From Zygnema cylindricum (Eukaryota; Streptophyta; Zygnematophyceae; Zygnematales; Zygnemataceae), in NCBI GenBank assembly GCA_037447655.1, contig JBBHKE010001655.1, positions 126,001 to 188,324 of the forward strand: DNA of 62,324 nucleotides, given 5' to 3'. The notes below the pieces were generated by a model. The model worked only from the letters and a program-made list of their open reading frames with translations. It did not search any database and was not told the DNA's origin. The translations under genes and the position numbers were made by a program. Shown here piece after piece: positions 11,501-19,378 of the stretch. Each line of letters begins with the position of its first letter. Position 1 is the stretch's first letter.

Positions 11501-12149
11501 GGGTCGTTAATGGATTGCTCATTTGATTTGAAGCGATCTCAGTGACTTCTCCGCAGATTTCCTCCTCTGTGGTCTCTAGCCTCTCCGAGGCGAACCAACT
11601 TGGTGTGGTGTCATTCGATGGCACCTGAAGCGTGGTGTCTATCTGCACCCCCTGTTTCTCAACTCCTTTTTGGTAAGTTTTCCCGCTTACGTCCTTTTGA
11701 GATGAGAGACTCTCCTGGTGAGATCTCTCGGTTGTCTCCTTCTGACGCAAAAGTTCCTGCATTTTGGAGTCTTTGTCTGAACAAATGCTGGACTCTGACC
11801 TGCTCGTGCACGTCTTGCATGAGCCTTGATTGGTCTCTGTTGTCGTTGCAACTTTCTCGCACCTAACCGTGTAGCACACCTGTTTGTCGCTTCGGTTCTC
11901 TGTGTGAGAGATCTGAGGGATCTGAACTTCGATGTCGTCCTTGTTGTCATTTCTGACCGCTTCCTTGTCCCTTTGACTGCTTTCTCTGCTTTCTTTGTCC
12001 TTGGCAGGATGGCGTCCCATCGCTTGGTGCTTCGAACTTCGGGATCTGCAGATGTGTAGACGTTGCCTGTGGCAGGGTGTATCGACGACTCTTGGGGATC
12101 CTGCATGGAGGAAATTGTAATAGTTTTTCTTTGCCGATTCTCTCGGCAA
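8475..12149 (-). CDS. ORF2 of the young element: very long polar protein, function unknown
   Basis: An uninterrupted frame of about 1,224 codons. The frame is open from about 12,340; the first ATG is at 12,020, giving about 1,181 residues, and the codon at 12,149 is TTG. The product is rich in Lys, Glu, Ser, Thr, Arg and Gln with little hydrophobic sequence, so mostly disordered. No RT, integrase, protease or zinc-knuckle pattern is visible. The only block with outside support is near residue 730, YRSFRDALLG: the relics keep IRTFSDALMTG (relic A) and TKSFKEALL (13.6-14.9 kb relic) at the equivalent place. The frame lies -1 relative to gag and overlaps the gag-frame extension by more than 450 nt, so expression by -1 frameshift or internal initiation is possible. 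Openness over this length in a copy with near-identical LTRs suggests recent selection or recent birth. Product role not known. Confidence 0.6.
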   Translation of the reverse strand: MPRESAKKNYYNFLHAGSPRVVDTPCHRQRLHICRSRSSKHQAMGRHPAKDKESRESSQRDKEAVRNDNKDDIEVQIPQISHTENRSDKQVCYTVRCEKVATTTETNQGSCKTCTSRSESSICSDKDSKMQELLRQKETTERSHQESLSSQKDVSGKTYQKGVEKQGVQIDTTLQVPSNDTTPSWFASERLETTEEEICGEVTEIASNQMSNPLTTRKEDEIDVLQVSKENAISQAKQEETDLTVIMHVDTGRQVTKDHNITKDHMSQSAVIAGVQNTTSPNGGNQMHVKEEKGEGDSKTYLKNLERVRGNPKRDDKGGGRERTRNTLSVIVGLGSTDRVSKTSSNDKIVQDLHRERDIKNQSFDSQFCYSKTHAESGRVAEEPESSKPYVRNLTETKSLGDFDSGSIGEQGVERRQNEKERHYVEKEMQNSGRKEKESKDKGVNLLTCRYRIRSTGDRVSWSHHHHSPIPTSIDGRNTASAYEIQKNLSKTPQEKARKVCESAKLMPTLTQTPRGNKEDQGGLRHESDQRSKETSNSLENLGTFASHGEKHVPKAAICVLPQAWRTRPNEMKSGRKPVGSPNTSSLGDEGSGPAHRGPQATSNVNNKKSKNLPQVIQLEKIGDHKVKVKKSPSIDSLHAKEQKSGRSQRRESAEKLPYSLEIVGDFGSPPLCTSKKSTDSTTKSASKETEMLVEVKEDRGIPKYRSFRDALLGNSMEQETIKQAAKEGESYTHLEEEEISEAQFHPHSSSSAKQVQTERPAIRSAAERVEEQEEETLTQIPNPTSMSIFSLQTTKNLIGGQAAASNRSKGRKRGAVASARKLKEKRKARRKTLRGERELREKERGEQTADRENCEIYTYLGKVGISTLDANSKDDLVLIDGTFPKSIEGTFPKSRRRRTIEFQPSIETLDSNINVPQSTSKSWSNETSPYAPPETHTTSRHQSFSFVGNGILGDKSYVKRRIGVNHATLKSAIAIHTIEPKSRNSESRSISLTSFSQVHRNCTQVHREYSTDEDHPRLSTVKDHPVGNERGPLEETSKLTSKLSNPRSWKFTKPEINGYGSLELTNETNELHVLNHKGITSDSNVYMKNLLACDETISHAKVGGNFIPSEFHAVQVHSSNGHTAISIGKDQCDFCIYGRLRIDPKLFQSDLLREPISPQTRVGVLILLAILGNIGYRRFYVTGVTSPILCDRRHFVVQYHLYGRMSGFGRHGVTPLLQSCSCT

Positions 12150-12481
12150 ATCTCCTCGGATGGTTTCCCAAACTCGGTAAGTTCCTGTTCTCCTCCTCTC
12201 TGCCTTCTTGGCAGACCTTCTCCTTCTTTGGCATCTGCTGTCGGAAAGAGGCTTGCGTTTGTGATCATGGTGCAGTCTGGAGTGTGGTCTATGATGAGGT
12301 CGTGAGAGGTCTTTCTTTCTTGGTTATCCTCTCTTTTGCCGTCATCTGATCTACCTGTCCCCTCTCTGCTTTGATCCCCTCCGCTTGTGATCTGGATGCT
12401 TGCTTTGCATGTAGAATCCTTGTGATTTGGGTTCTGACTTGTTTGCTTGGTCTCTACCCTATCACCTAGTTGATCAGACTT
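11687..12481 (-). CDS. gag-frame extension downstream of the UAG
   Basis: Directly after the gag UAG the same frame stays open for 264 codons. It starts KSDQLGDRVETKQTSQNP, which aligns with relic A (SDHAGDGVETKQTCQNP) and relic B (SKQLGEKVETKQNSQYP), where no stop intervenes. The rest is Arg/Lys/Thr-rich, becoming strongly basic (RSLRSLTQRTEATNR, GARKLQRQQRPIKAHARRAR), which could bind RNA, though no CCHC knuckle is present. It would be made only by readthrough of UAG or from the internal ATG at 12,268. Its 3' part overlaps ORF2. Confidence 0.45.
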   Translation of the reverse strand, partial: KSDQLGDRVETKQTSQNPNHKDSTCKASIQITSGGDQSREGTGRSDDGKREDNQERKTSHDLIIDHTPDCTMITNASLFPTADAKEGEGLPRRQRGGEQELTEFGKPSEEICRENRQRKTITISSMQDPQESSIHPATGNVYTSADPEVRSTKRWDAILPRTKKAEKAVKGTRKRSEMTTRTTSKFRSLRSLTQRTEATNRCATRLGARKLQRQQRPIKAHARRARAGQSPAFVQTKTPKCRNFCVRRRQPRDLTRRVSHLKRT

Positions 12482-13051
12482 CTAACCACTCTTCTCCTTG
12501 ATGTCAGGCTCCATCTCGGAGGCCTTTTCGGGCATCACCACCTCGGTGGAGCCTTCTCCAGTGATCAGCATCTTAACCACGTCCTCCCACTTCGACTCCT
12601 CCCATCTAAGGCTCTCTAATGAGGTGAGAACCGGTTTGAATCTATGGGGAAGTGACATGAGAAATATTGAGATTTTCGCTTGTGTAGGAAGGTTAATTTC
12701 TGCTGATTCTACCATGACTAGGTTTTCTGAGTAGCGGGAAATGTTTTCTGACATTGACATCGTTTCATCGAATAGTGTTTGTGAGAGTCTCCGTAGCAGT
12801 CTAGTTCTTTCTGCCATGGTTGGTTTCACAGGTGTCTTGTCTAGCTTTTCCCTGAGCTCTTGGAAACTGTTTTCCAAGTCTCCACCTTCACTCGCATCCA
12901 ATGTCTGAGCCTGACCTGCTGGACCTTCTCTTGGTGTTTTCGTTGCAGATGTACCCAGTTCTCCTCCTCTACTCACGGCCGTTTCGAGATGGCCACCGCT
13001 CTCTTGTTCCAGAATTCCGAACTCCTTTGGGCCCCATATGGGTGGGCCCAT
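12482..13051 (-). CDS. gag-like protein (copia/UBN2 type) of the young element
   Basis: 189 residues from the first in-frame ATG (13,051), which lies inside the primer-binding site. The frame is also open into the LTR, with another ATG at 13,075. After a disordered N-terminus it has the helical block LREKLDKTPVKPTMAERTRL, then LMSLPHRFKPVLTSLESL and WEESKWEDVVKMLITGEGS. This is the pattern of the C-terminal part of copia-type gag, where the line 'LP..F..++.SL....W+E+..+L' is typical. The N-terminal part of the usual UBN2 domain is not obvious. It ends in UAG (12,482-12,484), where both relics have sense codons. It is presumed to form the nucleoprotein particle that packages element RNA. Confidence 0.65.
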   Translation of the reverse strand: MGPPIWGPKEFGILEQESGGHLETAVSRGGELGTSATKTPREGPAGQAQTLDASEGGDLENSFQELREKLDKTPVKPTMAERTRLLRRLSQTLFDETMSMSENISRYSENLVMVESAEINLPTQAKISIFLMSLPHRFKPVLTSLESLRWEESKWEDVVKMLITGEGSTEVVMPEKASEMEPDIKEKSG

Positions 13052-13055
13052 AACC
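13041..13055 (-). other. Primer-binding site for an initiator tRNA-Met half molecule
   Basis: GGTTATGGGCCCACC in element sense, flush against the 5' LTR end (13,056). Its complement GGTGGGCCCATAACC equals the anticodon stem-loop of plant initiator tRNA-Met (CAU anticodon in GGGCCCATAACC), not the tRNA 3' end. Priming from a tRNA cut in the anticodon loop is established for Drosophila copia. The match is 15 of 15 bases against the plant initiator sequence as I recall it. Confidence 0.85.
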
Positions 13056-13592
13056 TGTCGCTCTGGGTCGGTCATCCGAGCTAACGGGAAGAGATTCCCG
13101 TAGCCACAGATAGCTTAGACCGGCCACAGGTCAATACACGCAGAGGGGCTTTAGGGAGTCACAGAATATTTAGACAGGAGAGATGGGAAAGATTAGTGAG
13201 GGATATAATTAGCAAACAGGAAGTAGGCAAAGAGACAGAATAGAAATGTAGAAAAGCCGTAGCTTTAATAAGTGGTCCTCTTAGGACAAAAAGTGTTACA
13301 AATGACTTTCTCTAATAAAGCCAAATTCTATTCCTTGTCTCACTTGACTATGTCTGAACTGCTATTCTTTTCATTAATGGATGAAGGGATGTTTCTTGTC
13401 TCTTCTGAGTGCCTATTTGTATTCTAATGCTATCTGACTGAATGATGCACTCTCTATTGTGGTCCAATGAAATGATGCCTTCACATGCTTGTTCACTTGG
13501 ATCTGACTATGTACAACTGCATGATTGCAATAATGGTGTGACTCCATGTCGTCCAAATCTTGACATCCGTCCGTACAAATGGTACTGTACCA
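13056..13592 (-). repeat. 5' LTR of the young element
   Basis: 537 bp, the same length as the other LTR with two mismatches seen. In element sense it runs TGGTACAGTACC ... CCAGAGCGACA. The near identity indicates a recent insertion compared with the heavily decayed relics on both sides. Confidence 0.92.
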
Positions 13593-14870
13593 CAAATCTC
13601 ATCGTTAATTGATTCAACCGAAAGAGGACGAAATAACCGAGGGCAAAAACTCACATCATCCTCAAGGTCACCTCAAGGGAAAGATATCCACACATAGAAG
13701 GAATTCCTATTATAGAGGTCCTACACATAGAAGGAATTCTTATTATAGAGGTCGGTAAAGAATCTTCAATCAGTGGAGGAGGAAGTGAGTTTCATATCAA
13801 CAAAAATCAGACAGAAAAAAACAAAGGACGAAAATCAAGAAAAAAAAATGAAACTCATAATTAGTTTAACGTCTTTTCAAACTCAATACCACATGATACA
13901 TAATAAAAAAAGTGCAAAAGTCAGTGTAAAGGTAAGATAGCATCAAAGGAAATTAGAACTCACCAGAGAGCCAAAGAGTTTCCGAGGAAAGTGGGAGAAG
14001 CCTTCCAGGAGCTCTCCACTTGTCGTCCCACACAACCGGTTGAAGGAAAATCTAATTAAGCAAGTAAAAGGTTAGTCCACTTGATTGACGAGGAATCGAA
14101 GCTAAAAATGTGGGAGACCAAATCTTTTAAAGAGGCATTACTGATCGAAATCCAGAAAACATAAAAGACAGGATTTGTAAGGAAACATCCAAAAGGACTC
14201 TTATTTCACCTTATTGTAAGTAAGGTCCTCTCAAATCCGCCATCCCTGAGGGCTCCAGATGCGACCACGGTTCCTTCGGCCACAATTTCGAAAGAAGAAT
14301 ATTTGCAAGGCACAGCGGAAGACATGTAGGGAAAAGACAAAGGTGTTAGTTCTTAATTCCTAATTTTTCATACTAGGTCAAGGCTTTAAGTCAAGAAACT
14401 TAGGAGTCATAATGCAAAGAAAGATGAGATTATTGAGACATCTAGAAGAATTTAGGAGTTGAAAGAGTTTAAAGATGTAAACGAATTAAAAGAATTCATC
14501 CATAAGGACTGAATAGCAGCTGTAGGAAAGAAAAGGGGAGATAGACCTCTTAAATTGATAGTTGCCAAAGAAGAGTCTGGAGAGAATCCTGATAGATGTA
14601 GTAAGAATACGGTTGAGGGAAGTAAAGATAGTTTAACTCACGACATTCAAAACAAGGAGAAGCACCTGCGACTGCCGCGGATTAGAAGGTCTAAGGCAGA
14701 ATTCACAACGGAAGCCATGGCTGGACAGAAGAAAGAGAGAACTCTAGACGCCATAGCTGCTGAGGAATACCTAAGCCTTACTCTCCTAGAAGACGTGCTA
14801 ACCTATGGCAATTTGAAGAGAAAAGATAAAGACTTAGACGACGAAACCCTAGGTTAAACCCTAACAGAGG
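13593..14870 (+). mobile_element. Third relic (C) of the LTR-retrotransposon family
   Basis: Plus-strand internal sequence homologous to relic A read backwards: 13,650-13,850 against 1,210-1,390, 13,960-14,090 against 960-1,080, and 14,260-14,340 against 680-770. It starts with the 95-bp segment that also ends relic B, so it is not simply the continuation of B. Contents are a 33-bp tandem duplication (acacatagaaggaattc..., 13,690-13,755), the conserved motif block TKSFKEALL near 14,118, and a 100-residue polar frame (14,555-14,857, beginning MIVAKEESGENPDRC) with no recognised domain that I read as the decayed end of ORF2. Confidence 0.65.
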
Positions 14871-15535
14871 AAGGTTTTAGACATAGATTTTCCAAAGGAC
14901 AAATGTATTATTAAGTACTAACCGTTTTATGATTGAAAAAAGTACAGGATGTACCTTTTTGGACCTACGACGAAGGCGGGAAGCATCTTTGGAGTCGTAC
15001 ATTGGGAAATGTCGAAGTTTCATCGCCCCCGCGAACGAAACATTCGAACGGACGGAATTCATCAAGTCGCTCGAACGACAACTTGGAAATTTTGCGACGA
15101 AACACATGGTACCGATTGGATATCAGACTTTCGAAATCTACGGCCAAGGTGAAACGATGCTCCTCGTACAACGAGGATAAAGGACACGTGGTGGTCGTAG
15201 TTTTAATCCGTTGGCATTTGCAGGAAGCGCCAGCGACGCAGTAACCTTAGGCGCCGTACACGCCGCGATTGGTCATTGTATTATTACAGGTCATCATTGG
15301 ACCACATGTGGTCCCCACGGGATCATATTTCAAACGGAACTAGAATCATTAAAGGTCAATGGAGCGAAAGGCTATATCGACTCCAAATCGCTTCACACGT
15401 ACGGCGATCAGTTTTTATATCGAGGAAGTACCTGCAAGCTATTTATTGCGACGAAAATCATCAGTGACGATATTGTATCGGATGTATCGCGTAAAGCTCC
15501 AGTGGGGTCTTCCATTGTCTTCCATTTTGTAGGGC
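14871..15535. other. Unassigned, GTACG-rich spacer
   Basis: Several overlapping frames of 60-128 codons occur on both strands here, none with a recognisable domain or splice-joined continuation. Composition changes to the CpG- and GTACG-rich style of 15-18 kb and 55-62 kb, which suggests transposon debris of another family. Confidence 0.5.
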
Positions 15536-15755
15536 TACACCGTGTATCGCTATTAGGGTTAATAATTTTTACGCCACTTAAAACATCTTTTCTCTGAACA
15601 CACTTGTCGGATTTTTAATTTGAGACCGCCAATCGGAAGCTGAGAATCTTACCTTTCAATCGCAACCGTCAGATCCATAATCCGACAAATGTGTACGGAG
15701 AAAGATGTTTTAAGTGGCAAAAATAGCATTAACACTAATAGCGATTCACGGTGTA
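15536..15755. mobile_element. Palindromic miniature element, family P (full copy)
   Basis: A 220-bp near-perfect inverted repeat. The left end is TA-CACCGTGTATCGCTATTAG, then gccacttaaaacatctttt and cacacttgtcggattt. The right end mirrors it: ccgacaaatgtgtacgg, aaagatgttttaagtggc, ctaatagcgattcacggtg-TA. It has no coding capacity. The terminal CACCGTG plus flanking TA suggests a TA target duplication, as in Tc1/mariner-type miniature elements, but the superfamily is not settled. Confidence 0.85.
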
Positions 15756-18082
15756 CTGTAATGACACTATCGAAGTCTAACACTAATTTCGAGGGAACAC
15801 CGTACGTGTCGTACAGTTATCCAGTACGATATCAACGATACTGTACGGATCACCGAATGTAGTTACCCTAACGAAGGTGATTGGTCGACGTTGGTTTCAT
15901 ATTTTATTGTTGACGATAGCGCGAGATATTTAAGGACAGCGTGTCGTCTAGAAGGACAGATGGCGACAGATATGATCCTCCTATCCGACGGAGAATTCTA
16001 AGACAAAATCCACCTAAATGTACTTTTAGGGTGTACGAGCGGGACCTACGGAGGCTCCGAAAGAAACAAAAGGGGGAATTGCTATGCGGAGATCGCAAAC
16101 AGCTAGGTCCGGCCTGAAAAGTTTTTTTTTTTTTCTTTTTTTTCTCTTTTTTGTACGAAAAGGACACCTGCTGCGTTTTTGGTGTGTGCACTCCCTGTCG
16201 AAAAATTTCGACAGCCGATGATGCCATCTCTCATAACGCGCTTAGAGACACCGCCAAAGGCCGGCGTTTAAAGGATTTCACATTTAGACGCGCTAAGGGC
16301 GTTTAAACGCGTTTTCACAGTTTTATGTTTCGGTTATATTTTCCGTACTACCATCCGTACTGTAGGTGCTGTAAGGAATTTTGAAAAATCTACAACTATG
16401 TGCATGATTACAACAAATTATAAATTGGAGGAAAAAAAAATGAAAAAAATAAAACAAAAAGTAAAGGCAATAAGACAAAAAGTGAAAAAAGGAGAATAAA
16501 AAAGGTTTTCAAGTATGTTTTACTTTGAGAAAAAACTACATAGTTACCAATTGAAGAAAAACAGGAGTCAAAACGGTATTACAATTATTTAAACGCTTGA
16601 ACGTAGTTTTTACGTTTAAATTTTTAGTATCCAGCGTTTAAACTCAACACTCTTCGCGATGTCTACAGTGTTAATGGGCCGTCGGTACGGACGCTGAATA
16701 TTCCGTACCACTTTTTTTCTCGGGGTGTCCACATGCAGTTACCGTACAGAAAATAAAAAATAGACCAGAATTCTTACGGGACAAACAAAGACCAGAATCC
16801 TGTCGCACATGGCCGCTACAAGGATTGGCGGAAACTGGAATCATGACTTAATAGATCGGATGTACGGTACTCACAAAACGACAAACTTGTCCGGGAAGCC
16901 GCGACAGACAGTACTGTAGAGCACGCGATACCGTGCAGTCCTGGTCGGTCCAGTTTTAGATTTTTGTCTTTTAGCAATTTTCGTTAGGGTCAATACTTCC
17001 CTTGGCCTTAGGGTTGAGCCGTACGGTAAGGGCGAATTCCTCAAATATTTATTTTAACGGAGAGCCCTTCGCTAATATTTGTCGTATTTGTTACTTTCAA
17101 AATAATAACGGACTGTTGGAGCATGTTTCGACAAATTAGAGACAGCCGCGTGTGTACACCTAAATGTAGCCTGTCGCAATATCAAAATTATCCGACGAAT
17201 TACAAATGTCGGCGTGGCTGGAGTATTTTGTCGTTTATTGTGCTTTGTTCACAAGGAGCCCGTACGTTTTTTACAGTTTCGTAGGAAATTGTCTTTAGTC
17301 TCCCACCGTGAGGATCCCGTTTATATTATAATTATTTATTTAAATACAAAAATAAAGTTGACACCGTGCTGATTATATGGTCAACCTAAAATTATTGCAC
17401 TGTCATTGTCACATAGAAAAAGTTAATAACGGTATGTGCGACACTTTTCCTATATTTTTTTTGACTTTTTGTGAGATTTTAACTTTTTTTTCATTCTCAG
17501 AATCGTGCGCTGCGATAAACTTAAAATATTCGCTGACCAGAACTGACAATCTTTTTTTGACGCCTGCCACGTATTCAAATTTTGTCGGTCGTTTCCCTTA
17601 ACGAAAAACGGGAAAAGTGAGGTATAAGTTTTTGTCTGAGACGAAGCGCGCTCGTTGGTCCGTCACTGTACCTTTCTGTGCGGACAAAGGGATATTCGTA
17701 CAATACGTACATTTTGACATTTTCGCCCAATGGGAAAAAAGCCGACCAATTCACGCGGATACGAAAAGTAACGGAAAAATATTCGTATTTTGGCAAAGAT
17801 AAATGAGAGATCCGATACGCGATATCGCCGCCGAAATTGTGTCGACTTTTGCGTCAACCTTGTGCTGAGTCATCCCACCGTCCGCGTGGTATTGTAATAA
17901 TTGATATTTTGCGTTCCTGCCGGCGCAAACGTCAACTGGTACTAAACTAGTATCATTTCCGTACATACACGTACACTTTCCGTGCATAAAAGTACAATAA
18001 CCTTAAAATCGTATCAAAACATGCCCGCAGACACAGTTTCTGACACAAATTATGACGTGTAGAACGATTTCTCGAAGGCGAG
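15756..18082. other. Non-coding spacer
   Basis: No supported gene. Notable only for many GTACGG/CGTACA words, short inverted stretches built on gcgtttaaacgc (about 16,230-16,650), a T-rich run at 16,120-16,150 and AT-rich tracts at 16,425-16,510. The largest frames (about 60-107 codons) are featureless. Confidence 0.6.
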
Positions 18083-18404
18083 GTTTTGAAACATAGTTCA
18101 AAGGTAGGTGAAAGTAGGCCCATACAATATGCCTATTGTATGAAAAACATACAATATGACCTTAAGAACCATATTGTATTCCGACCAAATTGGACCAATT
18201 AAAAAATCTGGACCAAAAATTGAACCAATTAACACATTCGGACCAAAAAAAAATATTCACACCGTCAGAGTCGGACGATCGGACGGTCGCTGATCAAATT
18301 AGTGATCTAAGAAGATCACATGAAAAGCCCGTAACACAACTTACGCTAAAGGCGCCGACCAAAGGCCTACAAAAAAACGCCTACTTTTGAACTATGTTTT
18401 GAAA
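18083..18404. mobile_element. Small inverted-repeat element
   Basis: About 322 bp bounded by inverted 25-bp ends. The left is gttttgaaacatagttcaaa followed by ggtagg; the right reverse complement reads ttcaaaacatagttcaaa followed by agtagg. The interior has further small palindromes around cccatacaat/attgtatg and three ggaccaa motifs. No target duplication could be fixed and there is no coding. Confidence 0.65.
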
Positions 18405-18609
18405 TTTGAATAGTTGCTTGGTACGGTTGAAGTACTTTTATGAAGTACTCGAGACTTCTGCTACGCTTCTATCACTGCAGCCAATCACTCGTGTGAAGGC
18501 GTGTCAGTAAGTGACCGTACACTCCAGAAAGTACAGTTGAGTCATCGACGTGAAGAACTTCTAGACATAAAGTACAGTTACACAGGGGGAATATGATTTG
18601 CAAAGTTTT

Positions 18610-19330
18610 TAACGACTGAAGAAGCCGGCGGCCTTCTACAAGCTTCGGCCATGGCTTTCTGCTAGGGTTTTTCTCGCTTCCCTTCTTGTATCCGGCGCCA
18701 AAATTGGCGTACGAGGGCTCCACAGAGATTATTTTCAACAACCTTTCCATCAGTGGGCAAATCAGCGCCATTATTTTTTTCGTTTTCTCTTAATCGGGTC
18801 TGTCAGTTTCGGCCGATTTTCTTTTTTCCTTTTACGGCCAACTCCTATCCCCTTTGCCGCCTAATTTGGTGTGCCTGTAGCTAGCCATCAGGATTTTGGC
18901 CCTTGCTGTATTTTTCCGTCAATTTCAGTTTTCCGTCAATTTCAGCTTGCGTTGCTCAGAATTGCTTCCTACCCGGAGGCCTTCCCTCGGCCATCGCTTC
19001 CTGTTAGGGTTTTTTGCCCTTCTCTTCGTGTATCCGGTGCCAAATTTGGCGTGCGGGTACTAAAAAGAAAGAAATATCCAAGACCTTTATATTGGTGGAA
19101 AAATCAGCCCCGTCCGTTTTCTCGTTTTTACTGGTTGGATCTGCCAATTTCGGCCGTTTTCCTTTCTTGCTTTTGTGACCGCGTTTGCCGCCCAATTCGG
19201 CGTGCCATCAATCAACCATCCATGTTTCTGCAATTTTTGTTTCCATGCGTCAACATCAGCTCGTTTTGTGAAGAATTGCTTTTTCGTCTACGACCTTCCG
19301 GCAACCTCGACCATGGCTCCTTGCTAAGCC
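18610..19330 (+). repeat. 5' tandem monomers of the LINE
   Basis: Two diverged copies of a roughly 330-bp unit (about 18,612-18,945 and 18,946-19,265) plus a partial third. Shared marks in order are cggccatg/cggccatcg, ctgctagggttttt / ctgttagggttttt, tgtatccggcgcca / tgtatccggtgcca, aatttggcgtgc, aaatcagc, ttttctcgttttt, caatttcggccg and tttgccgcc. Such 5' monomers act as promoters in mouse L1. Here the promoter role is inference. Confidence 0.7.
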
Positions 19331-19378
19331 TACTTCATTGGAGTTTTTCATCCTCTATTATCCTGGATCTCGTCCTCT

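Larger units (their letters stand above)
8024..13592 (-). mobile_element. Young non-autonomous LTR retrotransposon (copia-type gag, no pol)
   Basis: A 5,569-bp element read on the minus strand. Two 537-bp LTRs (8,024-8,560 and 13,056-13,592) begin TG and end CA in element orientation and differ at only two positions that I could find. Order in element sense: 5' LTR, primer-binding site, gag-like ORF, in-frame UAG, same-frame extension, then a very long frame of unknown function running into the 3' LTR. I see no aspartic protease DTG context, integrase HHCC/DDE, RT YVDD or RNase H motif in any frame, so mobilisation would need an autonomous partner. Non-autonomous elements that keep only gag are known in plants (TR-GAG type). 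The giant second frame is what sets this one apart. No clear polypurine tract is seen before the 3' LTR. No target-site duplication flanks it. Confidence 0.85.
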
